From contig OY720345.1 in the NCBI GenBank assembly GCA_963082975.1, forward strand, positions 34,744,611 to 34,808,610: a DNA stretch of 64,000 bases, in the 5' to 3' direction. Shown piece by piece: positions 1 through 11,435 of the stretch; position 1 is the first letter of the stretch, and every line of letters starts with the position of its first letter. Position numbers and translations under genes: made by a program. Source of the stretch: Labia minor. Lineage: Eukaryota; Arthropoda; Insecta; Dermaptera; Spongiphoridae. The notes under the pieces are model-generated. The model did not search any database, was not told the origin of the DNA, and worked only from the letters and a program-made list of their open reading frames with translations.

Positions 1-571
1 ATAAAACGTTTTTTGTAAGTTAAATACGTGGGCAGGTCAATAAGGCTTTGACTTTTTGAATTTCCCGTCTCTTAAATGAAATGGCAACACTTGCCTGTCA
101 GAAGGAAACTATCAGCTGACTCCTGTCGACATTTGAACCAGCTGAGTCTTTTAGTTTTTGTTTGAAATCCATTAATAGGAGACTACCCCGAGATTGGTGA
201 AGAAAATGGAAAAAAGTGAATTTCCATGAAAATCCATGAATTGGGATACGAATTACTCCCTCATTCTCCGAATTAATCCCGAGTGACTATTTCTTATTTC
301 CAAATCTGGAGAAATGGCTAGGCGGAAAGAGATTTGTCTCCAACGATGAAATCATCTTACAAACAAATCTCTTTTGATGTCCTCGACAAATCTTATTTTT
401 CGGAAGAGTTAAAAAAAATTGGAGAAACGTTGGACGAAGTTTATAGAGGTCAAAGGAGACTAATAAAATAATTTTTTATTCAAAACCTGTGTTTCAATCA
501 AAAAGTCACAGATTTTTTTTGACCTACCCTCGTATATTCAAGATATACAAACAATGTATTACCATCTATAT
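1..571. other. AT-rich non-coding DNA
   Basis: No reading frame with a recognisable motif was found on either strand. The last 8 bases (564-571) are the left target-site duplication of the hAT MITE that follows. Confidence 0.5.
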
Positions 572-727
572 CAACGGTGTCCAAACCGTGGCTTGTTGAG
601 TTTATTGCGGCTCAATTAAAAAATTTAGTTATGACAAAAAAAAAGTAAAATTTTTTTGCGATTTGGCTCTTAAACATTTTCGATTTTACTATATGGCTCT
701 AAGTATCACCAAGTGTGACCACCCCTG
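572..727. mobile_element. hAT (Buster-type) MITE, 156 bp
   Basis: The element is bounded by an exact 8-bp direct repeat, ATCTATAT, at 564-571 and 728-735. The ends are imperfect inverted repeats, CAACGGTGTCCAAACC on the left and the complement of AGTGTGACCACCCCTG on the right. The target site fits the NNNTANNN preference known for Buster-type hAT elements. It has no coding capacity, so it would need a transposase supplied in trans, for example one like that at 49527-51386. The terminal repeats are weak; the perfect duplication is the stronger evidence. Confidence 0.6.
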
Positions 728-735
728 ATCTATAT

Positions 736-1700
736 AATATCAATTTATCTATTACTTAAAATAGTGTTAGTAAGAAATAATATTAATCAAATATTACAGT
801 AAAATTTAGAATATTTATAATTATTTAATATTAATAATTAATAATTAATATCAATTATATTACACTAGTTTCCAAGAGTTGTAAAACTTGTCTTTTTAAA
901 ACAATAATAAATAATAATTAAATATAATTTAATTAAAAAAAATAAATAAATGAATTATCCTTTTAAAAATACTTGAAAAAATATGAATATTTATGCTAAT
1001 AAAAAGTAAATTATTTACAAAGATTGTGAATGCTAAAATTTAATTTGAATATTCTCATGACAAAATGGTTTATTCGTTATTATTAACTGAATATACCCAA
1101 TTTGTTGATAAATATTCTCATCCTTTTCTATGTCCCCAACAATTCTAGTTTATATTCATCCACTCTTGACTTGGAAATACAAGAAGAGTGTTGACGCCAT
1201 GTTTATCAAAGGATTCTCTTCTCATTCATGGGCGGTTGAATTGCGTCGCAAAATCCTCTTTTCGACGATTAAATCGAATCACGATATTTTATATGAATCT
1301 CTTAATTGTGAATGGAATATTTTACTATAAACAACCCCTTTCATAGTATATCTTTTACAATGTGCAGACGTGAGGTAATTACTTAATTCATCTTCAGCAA
1401 AGATTAATTAATTAATACATTTTAAAAAAAAAATTTCAGACGAACAAAAATATTTTAAGAATGAATTATTTATATAATTACTTTAAAAGGTAATAATTAA
1501 TCATAAAAAAACTATTATAATTAATTCCTTCTATTGTCATAAATATAAAAACACGTTACTAATACAAATAAATAATGATATTCTTTTTCATTAATTTTTG
1601 GTAGCAAATCGGAGAAATATTCGATATCTAAGAACAAACTTTTCAGATAGCTATAATGAAAGCCTTCTGGACCTCTGATTATATATTTTAGTATTATAAT
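736..1700. other. AT-rich non-coding DNA
   Basis: Simple AT-rich sequence. A 66-codon open frame at 1130-1330 has no recognisable motif and is probably chance. Nothing else could be supported. Confidence 0.45.
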
Positions 1701-1703
1701 AAT

Positions 1704-2090
1704 AAGTACCGGGACCCCGAGCCTCGGCTCGGTACTTAAGTTAAAAAAATGATTCATTATTATTGGGTTTGGCTGATAATATAATACCTGAGATACCGAG
1801 CTGTCGCTCGAAAAAATGTTTAGGCATTATTATAGACATTTTCATTCTGTAAATTAAATAATTTTATTTCATTTAAATAAATATCTATTTTTAAATAATT
1901 TTTCTCTCTACATTATTTATCTAATTCTGACAATATATTAAGATCACACCGGGACCCCGAGCCTCGGCTAGGTAATTAAGTTAAAAAAAATAATTCATTA
2001 TTATATTGGGTTTGGCTGGTAATATTAATACTTGAGACACCGAGCTGATATACAATTCTTTAATTATTTATTACAATTATTAAATGTTGC
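1704..2090 (+). repeat. Repeat family C, two adjacent copies
   Basis: Each copy opens with a strong GC-rich hairpin in AT-rich surroundings. In the first (1704-1737) AAGTACC pairs with GGTACTT outside, and GAGCC pairs with GGCTC across a 2-base loop. Each continues with a conserved TTAAGTTAAAAAAA tract, GGGTTTGGCTG and a second hairpin-like block, ACCGAGCTGTCGCTCG. The second copy begins near 1948. Further copies lie at 13778-13990 and, inverted, at 41680-42140. There is no coding potential. The family is probably a non-autonomous mobile element; its class is not established. Confidence 0.55.
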
Positions 2091-2270
2091 ATCATTGCAT
2101 CAATCTGATTAAAATGTATTATTAGGTATGTTTCTAAGTGCATGAATATTTTTTTTTATTGGAAGAATGATAAATATATATCGTAATTTATAATTATAAA
2201 ATATTATTAAAATATATATTTTTAATTTTATTTCGAAATTAAATAAAAATTTTAAAATATTTTTCCTTTT

Positions 2271-2530
2271 AAAAAAAGGCGGGAGTAATTTCAATATGAA
2301 TGTCATATAAAAAAAATATTAATACAATATCCTTTAAAAAAAGGCGGGAGTAAAATTCCAAATTATATGTTTTTTTGTTTTTGTTTTTTTTGAGAGAGAT
2401 TAATATATATTTTATTAAAAATAAATATTTTTAATTTTATTTCGAAATTTATTTTATTTTAAAATATTTTAAATATAAAAAAAATATTAATACAATATCC
2501 TTTTAAAAAAAGGCGGGAGTAAAATTCCAA
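2271..2530. repeat. Local repeats with AAAAAAAGGCGGGAGTAA
   Basis: The block TTTAAAAAAAGGCGGGAGTA recurs near 2271, 2335 and 2505. The last two copies share the flank AATACAATATCC on the left and AAAATTCCAAAT on the right. This suggests a small local duplication of about 170 bp. No coding content. Confidence 0.5.
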
Positions 2531-2539
2531 ATGACGTCA

Positions 2540-2689
2540 CACCCATATATAATTTTTAATTAAGAAATAAATAATGAAGCTGTATGTTTCAAGAGATATC
2601 ATCAATAAAACTTAATTTTTCTTTATAAATATTATATCTAGTGTGAATTTGAAAAAAATCGTTAGAGCGGTTTTTGAGAACCAATGGCT

Positions 2690-2740
<51 letters not shown>

Positions 2741-2770
2741 TATACAATTTTAGCTAGCATAATAAGATAA
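2540..2770. repeat. Dispersed repeat F with TAGA microsatellite
   Basis: About 230 bp is nearly identical to 15170-15375 and more distantly related to 46170-46290. Shared blocks include GAAGCTGTATGTTTCAAGAG, GAGCGGTTTTTGAGAACCAA and TTTTAGCTAGCATAATAAG. This copy has gained a (TAGA)n array at about 2690-2742 that the others lack. It is non-coding and probably a fragment of a mobile element. Confidence 0.6.
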
Positions 2771-2895
2771 GATAAATAATCTCGATATATTAAAAGTAAA
2801 TTGTAAACATCAATAATCTCTCTGATTATCAAAAGACCTTAAGTAATTTGGGATCTTTTTAAATTTCAAAAATAGAACCCACGCAACAACACATA

Positions 2896-3600
2896 TAAAA
2901 TGATGTTTCAAACAATTATTCATAAATTTCCCAATTTTTCCTTATTCTTCACTGATGGCTCCAAAACAGATGAAAAGATTGGATGTGCATTCCAATTCGA
3001 AAATATAGAGAGAAAATTCAGCCTCCCCGTCATCTCCAACATTTTCATTGCCAAACTGAAAGCAATAGAATTATCTTTCTCCTAAATCAAAATTAGGGGT
3101 TTGAGAAACATAATTATAATAAGAGACTCTCAAAGTAACCTCCTTGCTATTGGAGAATTAAACTCTGCTCATCCCCTGCTACAAAAAATTACAAAATCTC
3201 TATGAGTGTGGGGATTTTATGAATAAAATATAGGAACTCATAAAATAGAGTTTGATTTTTTTGAAATCTATTTAAATGACTTTCTTATGTATATGAAAAG
3301 AAAAATCTATGATATTTGAACTTAAGAGTAGGAGAGGAATGGTGGATTGCTTAAGAGAGTCAAACCAATCATTTGTCCACTCGAAAAACATTCAATAACA
3401 AGAAGAAATAGGGTATTCTGTTCCGTCTCAGATAGTTCACTGCTCTTTTTTGCATGGACATCTGATTCTTAAAGAAAATGCCCCTTGATGCACAATATGA
3501 GATATGAGAGCCACAGTGGATCATTCTTGACGAATGCCCTTCAAATGCATCGGCAAGGAATTCATATTAAATTGAAAATCTAAATATCAGGGAACTATCA
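2896..3600 (+). pseudogene. I-type LINE relic: RNase H domain
   Basis: The frame at 2900-3085 reads LFFTDGSKTDEKIGCAF followed by IFIAKLKAIELSF, the first two conserved blocks of a LINE-encoded RNase H (an AEL-like motif with the catalytic Glu changed to Lys). After a stop and a frame change, about 3105-3190 reads IIIIRDSQSNLLAIGELNSA, the third RNase H block. Near 3530 ILDECPSNASARN resembles the Cys-rich tail that follows RNase H in such LINEs. Stops and shifts show it is dead. RNase H would remove the RNA template during reverse transcription. No reverse transcriptase part was seen beside it. Confidence 0.7.
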
Positions 3601-4028
3601 GGAAAGGCTGAAAATTTTCTGGATACGATTAAATTGTTAAAATTAATTATTTAAATTATTTATTTATTAACTGTTTATTTGTATATATATATATATTTGT
3701 TTTTGTTGTTATTGTTTATTTACTAAACTCTAGTCATGTTCAATTGGGACCCCTTTACAGTCTCTTATTTGAGCTATGATATTTTTTATTTATTCAACAA
3801 TTTATTTATGGTTATTTATTTATATTTATTTGTATATTGTGTTATTTATTTAATGAATATATGGATCTTAGGCTGAAAGAAATATTTCATTCTTTTTAAA
3901 AGTTCCGAGGAACGTTAAGTCTGACACAATGGAATCGGTTAGGATTCAGTAGTTTACTGCTTGCCTGGTTGTGCCTCGGCGGAGAGGACGAAATTCTCCC
4001 TGAAGGGATTGCTTAGAGAAGAATTTGA
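3601..4028. other. AT-rich spacer
   Basis: TTATT-rich simple sequence followed by a less biased stretch near 3900-4020. No motif could be recognised in any frame. Confidence 0.4.
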
Positions 4029-4748
4029 TTAATCATATACGATGGATGATTTCTTTAAAGGACAAATGGCAGTAATTATGAATGATTCAATGGTATTGAT
4101 CAATAATGTCGGCAAATATAATGAAACAAATTTGTTCTTTTTCTTAAATAATTGATTAGTTAAAAAATGTTCATCGAAATCAAATCCTTTAATAGTAAAC
4201 TTTTTTAAATTTGGAAAAAAATAATTAATAGCCTCTAGAATATTATGATCAATTATAAAATCATCACATATAACAATTTCTTCTAGGTTATTGAAAGGAG
4301 GACAAGTTGGCAATTTATCTTCTTTTATAAGAATTGCTAATTTTTCTTTAATATCAAATATTTTATTAGCTGTATATAAGGGGAATGGTCGCATAATGAT
4401 TTTTTTTAATCGTGGCATAGGAAAATGTGTTAAAAACTTCATTAAAAAGTCATAACTATAGTCACATATATTAAGAGTTTCTATTAAAAAATAGAATTGT
4501 TCTAAAAATTGTTGAGCATACAAGGAATCCGGACCGTCGAATATTATTCCAGTTGATGAAGAGATAATTACAGAATTGACAATCACATCGTAATAATATG
4601 GATCTTCACTAAAAACAAGCAATTGTTCTATTGTTGAAAATTTCAGAATATTACCCACTAATTCTAGGGGTAATCTCATCATATGTTCACCTAATTCTAG
4701 ATCACAATGTTTTGTTTTTTCATCTTTTTGGATGGCATGATTATACAA
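4029..4748 (-). pseudogene. Truncated F-box/LRR paralogue
   Basis: This is the N-terminal half of the F-box gene at 6934-8241, with the same order of blocks: CDLELGEHMMRLP, the F-box-like VGNILKFSTIEQLLVFSED, then leucine-rich segments ending at FKKKNKFVSLYLPTLLI. Homology stops near 4062, so the C-terminal 200 or so residues with most leucine-rich repeats are missing and the last 15 codons are unrelated sequence. The A-run after the paralogue's start ATG is one base shorter here. That ATG is therefore out of frame and stops within nine codons, and the extended frame would begin with a non-ATG codon. An internal MM (HMMRLP) could still act as a start. It is most likely a pseudogene from duplication. 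Confidence 0.7.
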
Positions 4749-5613
4749 TGAAAAAAAACAAAATCAAAAACTACACTCACACTTAACGATGGTTAGTTAA
4801 AATCGTTAAAATGTGTGTTGCACTTGGCGAACAGCAATGAATGCAAACTCAAAACAGAGGAACATGCTAAATCGAAAAAATGTGTGTGAAAACAGGCAAC
4901 CAATCAGAAGACCCTTTTTAGAAGTGTTAGGCTCGATCTTATCGGCTACTTTCCATCACTATACATTTTTGCTTTTTTTTCGCTATCAATTGAATTTTGT
5001 TTACAAGAAAAGATGAAAGAAGAAAACAACAAAAGAACAAAAAGGACCTTTCCAACCTTTAAAAATATATAATACAGCTATCAATTGTCCAATGTTCTAA
5101 GAAAACTCATTCAATGGTTCTATCTATTAAATATATTCTTAATTAAAATTAATTCTTTCTGATTTGTATTGATTTATGATACTATACCAACAAACTATGT
5201 TTGTTTTGATATATATATTCTACTTTTTTTTTAAATTATTTTTTGATAAGATGGACAATTCACAAACATAAACAAATTGCTAAAAATACCGAATTGTTCT
5301 TTACCTACCAGCGATATGCAATATATAAAAATTGTTTAATTCTAATGATGATTTAAAAAGATATTTTAATTCTCTAGATATATAACAATAAAACTTTGAA
5401 GTTACAAAATAGTATATAGAGGTATTTGTATGTACAAAATTCTATTGCAATTAAAAACCTTTTATAATAACTGTCCTGCCCATCTGTTTTGAATTAATTA
5501 ATCTAAAAGTGGAGTTTTGCTGTAATTGGTCTCACTTAAATAATAAGAAACGCAATTTATTATTGATTTAAGTATTAAATCCTTATATTAACATAAGATA
5601 TCTATATAGGTAT
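4062..5613. repeat. Segmental duplication, copy A
   Basis: This copy matches 7610-9762 through the F-box 5' half, its upstream region (shared blocks CACTCACACTTAACGATGG and CAACCAATCAGAAGACCC) and further AT-rich sequence to TATCTATATAGGTA. Copy A has no HINE1 element: the stretch CCAACCTTTAAAAATATATA near 5055-5075 is the empty site for the insertion found in copy B. A third, more diverged piece lies near 5880-6025. Confidence 0.75.
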
Positions 5614-6023
5614 CGTTTGAAATTACCTCTCGGCTTTTTGATCATTACCCAAAGAACATCCGCGTCTTATAATTTTTCTTCTGCCACTGTTACTAAAGAA
5701 GGTAAAACGAATTTATCAACCTATTTGGGATTATTACCAACTTAGAATTTAAAATTAATAATATTCAATTACAGATTATAAATTATTTATTGCATAATGT
5801 TCTATAGGGAAAGCAAAATATTCAGATTTTTTAAAAATCTATGAAACTATTTATTTTTAACATGTTTCCTTTTACATTAACAATTGAATTTGGTTTACTT
5901 AAAGATGAATGAAAAAAAGAACAAAACAACTAAAAGGACACTTTCAAAGCTTTGAAAATAGATAATACAGATGTCTCTTGGTTATTGTTCGAGAAAAAAA
6001 CATTTTTGGGTTCTATTTATTAA
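5614..6023. other. Spacer with a diverged duplicate fragment
   Basis: AT-rich sequence. About 5880-6022 resembles the region upstream of both F-box genes (AACAATTGAATTTGGTTTAC, then an ACAAAACAACTAAAAGGACA-like tract), so part of the duplicated unit is present a third time. No coding motif. Confidence 0.45.
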
Positions 6024-6324
6024 TAAGTTGACCTGTGGCCAGGTCCGAACCGACCGACGGTTTGAAGTAAATTAATTTCTAGCTACAGAAACAATTTCAA
6101 ATAATTTTAATATATCTATTAATGTAATAAAAACAGATATGCATACATAAATAATAAATATAAACATTTTTAATTTTATTTTATTTATAATATATATGCA
6201 AGACCAGGATGTGACCTCATGAATGGCTGGATGGCGTCATATAATTTTAAATCAAGAAAAAACTAATAAATATGATTTTTCTCGAGGATAAAACCAATAC
6301 AAAGTGCATGATTCGCGGTGATAT
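6024..6324 (+). mobile_element. HINE1 repeat, partial (hairpin end)
   Basis: The copy begins GTTGACCTGTGGCCAGGTC. GACCT and AGGTC pair as a hairpin, followed by the subterminal repeat ACCGACCGACGG. It stays alignable to the full copies (for example 26886-27524) as far as the conserved ATAAAACCAATACAAAGTGC block and then breaks off, so the other end is missing. Non-coding. Confidence 0.7.
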
Positions 6325-6933
6325 TCTATTTATTAAAAATGTTCTTATTTGTTTAAATTCTTACAAACTTGTATTGATTTAGGAGACTATATTACATAAC
6401 TATTTATTTAAATATACATATTCTTTCTATTATATATATAAAGAATATAGGAAAGGATTGGGATTGAATAAGAAAAACAAAATAAATTCACAAATTTCTT
6501 TTTATAATATTTATTAATATTAAGTAATTATTATTATTAATTAATATATAAACATAAAAAAAAATTAAAAATATCAAATACAAATTAGCTTATCGCCATC
6601 TTTCAATAAACATAATGTAAATACAAATTTAACATTTATATATTTATTTTAATATAGTTATTATGACATTCTTATGAGATTCCATGAGAATTTTGTTAAA
6701 TTGGTATATTAAAGTTGTTTTTATTAACTTACAAAAATTAAACATGGAAGACCATATGATTTAACATTAAGAATTTCCAAACAAATAATGATAATTTATT
6801 TACTTAGTATTAAAAATTATATATAAATATTATTAATATAGGTATTATACAATATATATCTTATATATTAAAAAAGTAACAAACTTTTACAAAAATCATA
6901 AAAAAATATTAATAAAATTATTATAACAAATAT
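6325..6933. other. AT-rich spacer downstream of the F-box gene
   Basis: Very AT-rich with poly-A/T tracts. It probably contains the 3' untranslated region of the minus-strand F-box gene; ATTAAA- and AATAAA-like hexamers occur on that strand but no single poly(A) site could be chosen. Confidence 0.4.
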
Positions 6934-8241
6934 CTATGTAATCTTTAACTTATATGATTCGATATTACTTGCACAAGGTAACAATGTTTTGCAAACCCGA
7001 ACTTCATTTCTATTTGTTACCATTTCATCTAAAGTTGTATTAAGATTCAATGAAAGAAGGCGCAAGTATTTTTTAATTTCTTCAAAACTAACTTGTGTTT
7101 TATTCAATGGAAGAACTAATTGATATAATTTTTTACATTTAAAAATGTATTGAAGTACTTCATTAGATATTTTTCCACATTGAAACAATGATAAAATATT
7201 TAATTTTTTTATTTTATGGATATCTTCTAGATCACTATTTATTAATTCTCCACAGGATTCTAATCGGAGATCCGTTAAATTTTCAAACTGATTAAGCAAT
7301 TTCAAGGCATTTTTATGGATATCATGGCAATATGCTATTTTCAAATTTGTTAAAGGTAAACTTTTTTCAAGAAACACTTTAACTAATTGTTCTGTAAAGG
7401 ATCCCATATCTATTAACGATAGTTTTTTCAATTTACCTAATGGTGCCATTTTAAAATATCTCCTGAGAATTTCTTCAGGGCCATAGTATATAATCTGCAG
7501 GTATTCTAAATGTTCTAATTTAGACAAATAAGATGGCCAGGTTGTATTAGTAGGATCAATCAGGATATTTAATTGTCTTAAATTAGAGAAGTTAACTATT
7601 GTTTCCAATGACTCAATTCTTGTGATCAATAATGTCGGCAAACATAATGAAACAAATTTGTTCTTTTTCTTAAATAATTGATTAGTTAAAAAATGTTCAT
7701 CGATAAATTGATTTTCAATAGTAAACTTTTTTAAATTTGGAAAAAAATAATTAATAGCCTCTAGAAAAACATCATCAATTATTGAATAATCACATATAAC
7801 AATTTCTTCTACATTATTGAATGTAGAACAAGTTGGCAATTTACCATCTTTTATAAGACTTGCAAATTTTTCTTTAATATCATCTATTTGATCTTTATAA
7901 ATGCATAATATTTCAATAATGATTTTTTTTAATCGTGGCATTGAAAAATGCATTATAGACTTCATTAAAAATTCATAATTATACTCACATACATTAAGAG
8001 TTTCTATTAAAAAATAGAATTTTTCAAAAAAGTTTTGATGCCAATCTGTTTCGCCGAATATTATTCCATTTGCTGAAGAGATAATCCCAGGACGGACAAT
8101 CACATCGTAATAATATGCATCTTCACTAAAAACAAGCATTTGTTCCCTTGTTGAATATTTCAGAATATTACCCACTACTTCTGGGGGTAATCTCATCATA
8201 TGTTCGCCTAATTCTAGATCACAATATTTTGTTTTTTTCAT
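6934..8241 (-). CDS. F-box / leucine-rich repeat protein
   Basis: The intact single-exon frame gives 435 aa from the ATG at 8241. The frame stays open upstream to 8298, but only from a non-ATG codon, and the paralogue's conserved CCAAAAAGATGAAAAAA context supports this ATG. Residues about 14-40 (MRLPPEVVGNILKYSTREQM) fit the F-box consensus LP.E....I......, which recruits Skp1 of an SCF ubiquitin ligase. The rest is leucine-rich, with repeats such as LPLTNLKIAYCHDI, LTDLRLESCGEL and LNILSLFQCGKIS (about residues 300-380), the substrate-binding part of FBXL-type proteins. It probably selects a substrate for ubiquitination; the substrate is unknown. The F-box is recognised by pattern only. It sits in a duplicated segment beside a broken copy, which suits the rapid turnover of F-box families. 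Confidence 0.7.
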   Translation of the reverse strand: MKKTKYCDLELGEHMMRLPPEVVGNILKYSTREQMLVFSEDAYYYDVIVRPGIISSANGIIFGETDWHQNFFEKFYFLIETLNVCEYNYEFLMKSIMHFSMPRLKKIIIEILCIYKDQIDDIKEKFASLIKDGKLPTCSTFNNVEEIVICDYSIIDDVFLEAINYFFPNLKKFTIENQFIDEHFLTNQLFKKKNKFVSLCLPTLLITRIESLETIVNFSNLRQLNILIDPTNTTWPSYLSKLEHLEYLQIIYYGPEEILRRYFKMAPLGKLKKLSLIDMGSFTEQLVKVFLEKSLPLTNLKIAYCHDIHKNALKLLNQFENLTDLRLESCGELINSDLEDIHKIKKLNILSLFQCGKISNEVLQYIFKCKKLYQLVLPLNKTQVSFEEIKKYLRLLSLNLNTTLDEMVTNRNEVRVCKTLLPCASNIESYKLKIT

Positions 8242-9762
8242 CTTTTTGGACAGTATGGTTATAAAATGAAAAAAAAAAAACAAAATCAAAAAATACACTC
8301 ACACTTAACGATGGTTAGTTAAAATGTGTGTTGCACTTGGTGAACAGCAATGAATTGCAGACTGAAAACATAGGGAGCATACTAAATCGAAAAAATGTGT
8401 GTGAAAACAGGCAACCAATCAGAAGACCCTTTTTAGAAGTGTTAGGCTCGATCTTATTGGCTACTTTCCATCACTATACATTTTTGCTTTTTTTTCCCTA
8501 TCAATTGAATTTTGTTTACAAGAAAAGATGAAAGAAGAAAACAACAAAAGAACAAAAAGGACTTTCCAACCTTTAATAAGTTGACCTGTGGCCAGGTCCG
8601 AACCGACCGACGGTTTGAAATAAATTAATTTCCAGCTACAGAAACAATTTCAAATAATTTTAATATATCTATTAATGTAAAAACAGATATGGATAGAACA
8701 TAAATATTTTTAATTTTATTTTATTTATAATATATAGCTGAAGTAGCCGGCGTTGTCGGCGTTACCCGAGGCTGTGACGTCATATAATTTTAAATTAAGA
8801 AAAACATAATGAAGATGATTTTTCCCGAGGATAAAACCAATACATTCGTGGTGATATGTAAAAAAATCTCCTTATGTGAAATTTGGTGCGAAAATAACCC
8901 TTCCATTCTTATCGTCGATCGCTAATACTACCACTTCCGGTTTCCGGATTTGCACCAAAAGTTGATCAATTCATTCCACTGATGCATTAAGTAAATATAC
9001 CAAATTTCATCAAAATCCGTTAAGCCGTTCAGGCTGTACACATCTATACGGACGGACAGACGGACGGACAGACATCATGCTAAAAATACTTTTTTCTGTT
9101 AAGAAAATTCATGATTCGTGGAGATATGTAAAAATCTCCACATGTGAAATTTGGTGTGAAAACAATACCTCCCTTACTATCGTCGGTCGGTAAAAATATA
9201 TAATACAGCTATCAATTGTCCAATGTTCTAAGAAAACTCATTCAATGGTCCTATCTATTAAAAATATTCTTAATTAATTAAATTCTTACTAACTGTTCGA
9301 GTTTCTGATTAAGTAAATCTTACTTTAAATTTACTGAACATAGGGCTTACTTATTTGATTAATATTACAAATTCAATGGTTCTATCTATTAAAAATGTTT
9401 TTTTATGATCTCTATATTCAACTTATTTTTAAATTATTTTTTGATAAGATGGACAATTCACAAACAAAAACAAATTGCTAAAAATACCGAATTGTTCTTT
9501 ACCTACCAGCGATATGCAATATATAAAAATTGTTTAATTCTAATACTGATTTAAAAAGATATTTAATTGTCTAGATTTGTATCAATATAACTTTGTAGTT
9601 ACAAAATAGTAATTATAGAGGTAAAAACTATATTGTATCTACAATATTCTATTGCACACTAATTTAATTATCTAATTGGTCACAGTTAAATAATTAGAAA
9701 CACAATTTATTATTTATTCAAGTATTAAATCCTTATATTATCATAAGATATCTATATAGGTA
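7610..9762. repeat. Segmental duplication, copy B
   Basis: Second copy of the segment at 4062-5613, in the same orientation. It is longer because a complete HINE1 element (8578-9191) has been inserted between CCAACCTTTA and AAAATATATA. It ends at TATCTATATAGGTA, exactly where the G-run element at 9763 starts, so the insertion either marks or obscures the duplication boundary. Confidence 0.75.
8578..9191 (+). mobile_element. HINE1 repeat, complete copy
   Basis: About 614 bp. The left end has hairpin GACCT-GTGGCC-AGGTC and then CCGACCGACGG. The right end is ACTATCGTCGGTCGG, so CCGACCGACG and CGTCGGTCGG form a subterminal inverted repeat. Between them are an AT-rich part, the phrase ATCAAAATCCGTTAAGCCGT and a GGAC/AGAC tetranucleotide array. 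Comparison with the empty site in copy A leaves TAA on both sides, a 3-bp (or TA plus A) duplication. This architecture matches Helentron-associated non-autonomous elements; the class is inferred, the ends are observed. Confidence 0.75.
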
Positions 9763-10248
9763 CAGTGGCGCAACCAGGGGGGTTTGGGGGGTTAGGGGGG
9801 TTAACCCCCCCCCAGGAGAGAAAAAAATATAAATTGCTATATATTATGTACTATTTTACAAATAGAAAAGAAAAAAAAATAATACGTAAAGTATAACTTA
9901 GTGTATGTAAGTTGATTTTATTTTAAAAAAATTTTAACAAAAATAAAAATTGCTAATTTTTACCTGCAGAATTAAATATAAGAAATAAAAAATTATTTTA
10001 TTATTTCTCCTAAATCATAAAAAACAAAAGACTTAATATAAGATTACTAGATGATTGTGAAATTTTCCAATTTGACTATTATTTAAATATAAAATAAATA
10101 AAAATATTACTCAAATTCTAAATATTTTTTATTAAAAATACATTAATTGCTAATTTCATAAAAATTATGAAGCGAAGACTAATTTTTTCAAAATGGAAAC
10201 GGGTAAAAATCCCTAAAAGAAAAAATCACTAAAAACAAATTTTTTCAT

Positions 10249-10873
10249 TTTTACTATCTCGCCAGAGATAGTATTGCGATCACGAAAATTTTCGATGTTG
10301 AGATTTTGATGTTTTTATACGTTTTGAAGGTTCCTGAATCATTTTCACTAAGGTTGAGAAAAATGTCTGTGTGTGTGTGTGTGTATGTGTGTATGTGTGT
10401 GTGTATGTATGTAGGCAAGATTACGCAAAAACGGTTTGAGCTAGAATGATGAAATTTGGTACATGGACATTATTCAAAATTCATAGTTTTCTATCAACTT
10501 TTGAGAAATGTAGCTCAACCGGAAGAGGGTCATTACCTACAACGTTTTGATTTTTTTTTCCTCTAAAGTGACCGTAAAAATAAAGATATATGTTTGATAA
10601 TTTTTCACATGATTAATAATTGTATAAAACTGCTATATATAGAATTTCAGCTTGATTGATTCGCTGAAATTACCAGAATTAATTTTTTAACACTGCAAAT
10701 CTCACGCGCCAACACGTGACGTGGTGCCATCAACAAAAAGCCAAACATGCGCTGGTTTAATATTTATTATTTATTATTTATAATTTATAATTAATTAAAT
10801 TTAATTTAAATATAATATATTATGTTATTTAATCCAATTCAAATTGCGAGATAGTCGAGTGGAGACACTCCAG
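10249..10873 (+). mobile_element. HINE2 repeat, complete copy
   Basis: The left end is ACTATCTCGCCAGAGATAGT and the right end GCGAGATAGTCGAG followed by hairpin GAGTG-GAGA-CACTC and CAG. ACTATCTCGC and GCGAGATAGT form a 10-bp subterminal inverted repeat. A (TG)n tract lies at about 10370-10413. About 240 bp upstream (10008-10248) is also shared with 24652-24898, so the two loci share a larger duplicated unit. Non-coding. The architecture matches HINE1 although the sequences are unrelated. Confidence 0.75.
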
Positions 10874-11435
10874 CTAATTGTATTAATTTTAATTGTGACT
10901 AAGAAAATTAAATCACAAGGTGAGCATGACAACCAGTTGCCTGAGACACGACCTCCCAAGGAGGTAATCGAACCTGGACCGAAAGTAGGGAAAAATAGGT
11001 CAAAAAATACATACATAGGGCCCACACACGTGATTTTTCAAAAAAAATAGGGGTGTCAAATTCGTATGTAAAATAAAGGGAATTTAATAGCTTAATGATT
11101 CCAAATACAAAATACACCATTTGCACGGTATATTTCACCAGGGAATATATAACGCAATTTGTGAAATTTACTATTATCAGAGGTTGTCTTTTTAATTTTG
11201 CTCAATGCATTTATAGAAACATCAAATCAATCAATCTCGGAGCAAAAATTTTCAAAATTTTCCGATCATCCTATAAGCTATCCTTATTTCATGAGAAAAG
11301 CTAAAATGATTTACTTATAGCTGGAAAAAATATTTTCTTTCTAAAACTGTAAATACGAGTAAATAAAATACAAAATTAAATTTTTTTGCCAGATTTTGTA
11401 AAATCAGTGTTTCATTTACAACACTTTTTTAAATA
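10874..11435. other. Unassigned sequence between insertions
   Basis: Part of the composite element or older inserts. It has several overlapping short open frames on both strands, none with a recognisable motif. Slightly less AT-rich around 10915-11000. Confidence 0.4.

Noticed and set aside
1130-1330. 66-codon ORF as a small gene
   Set aside because: No homology by eye, no conserved neighbour and a length expected by chance.
10374-10414. TG-rich arrays as telomeric or CRISPR-like repeats
   Set aside because: They are simple dinucleotide expansions inside HINE2 copies, variable in length between copies and without spacers.
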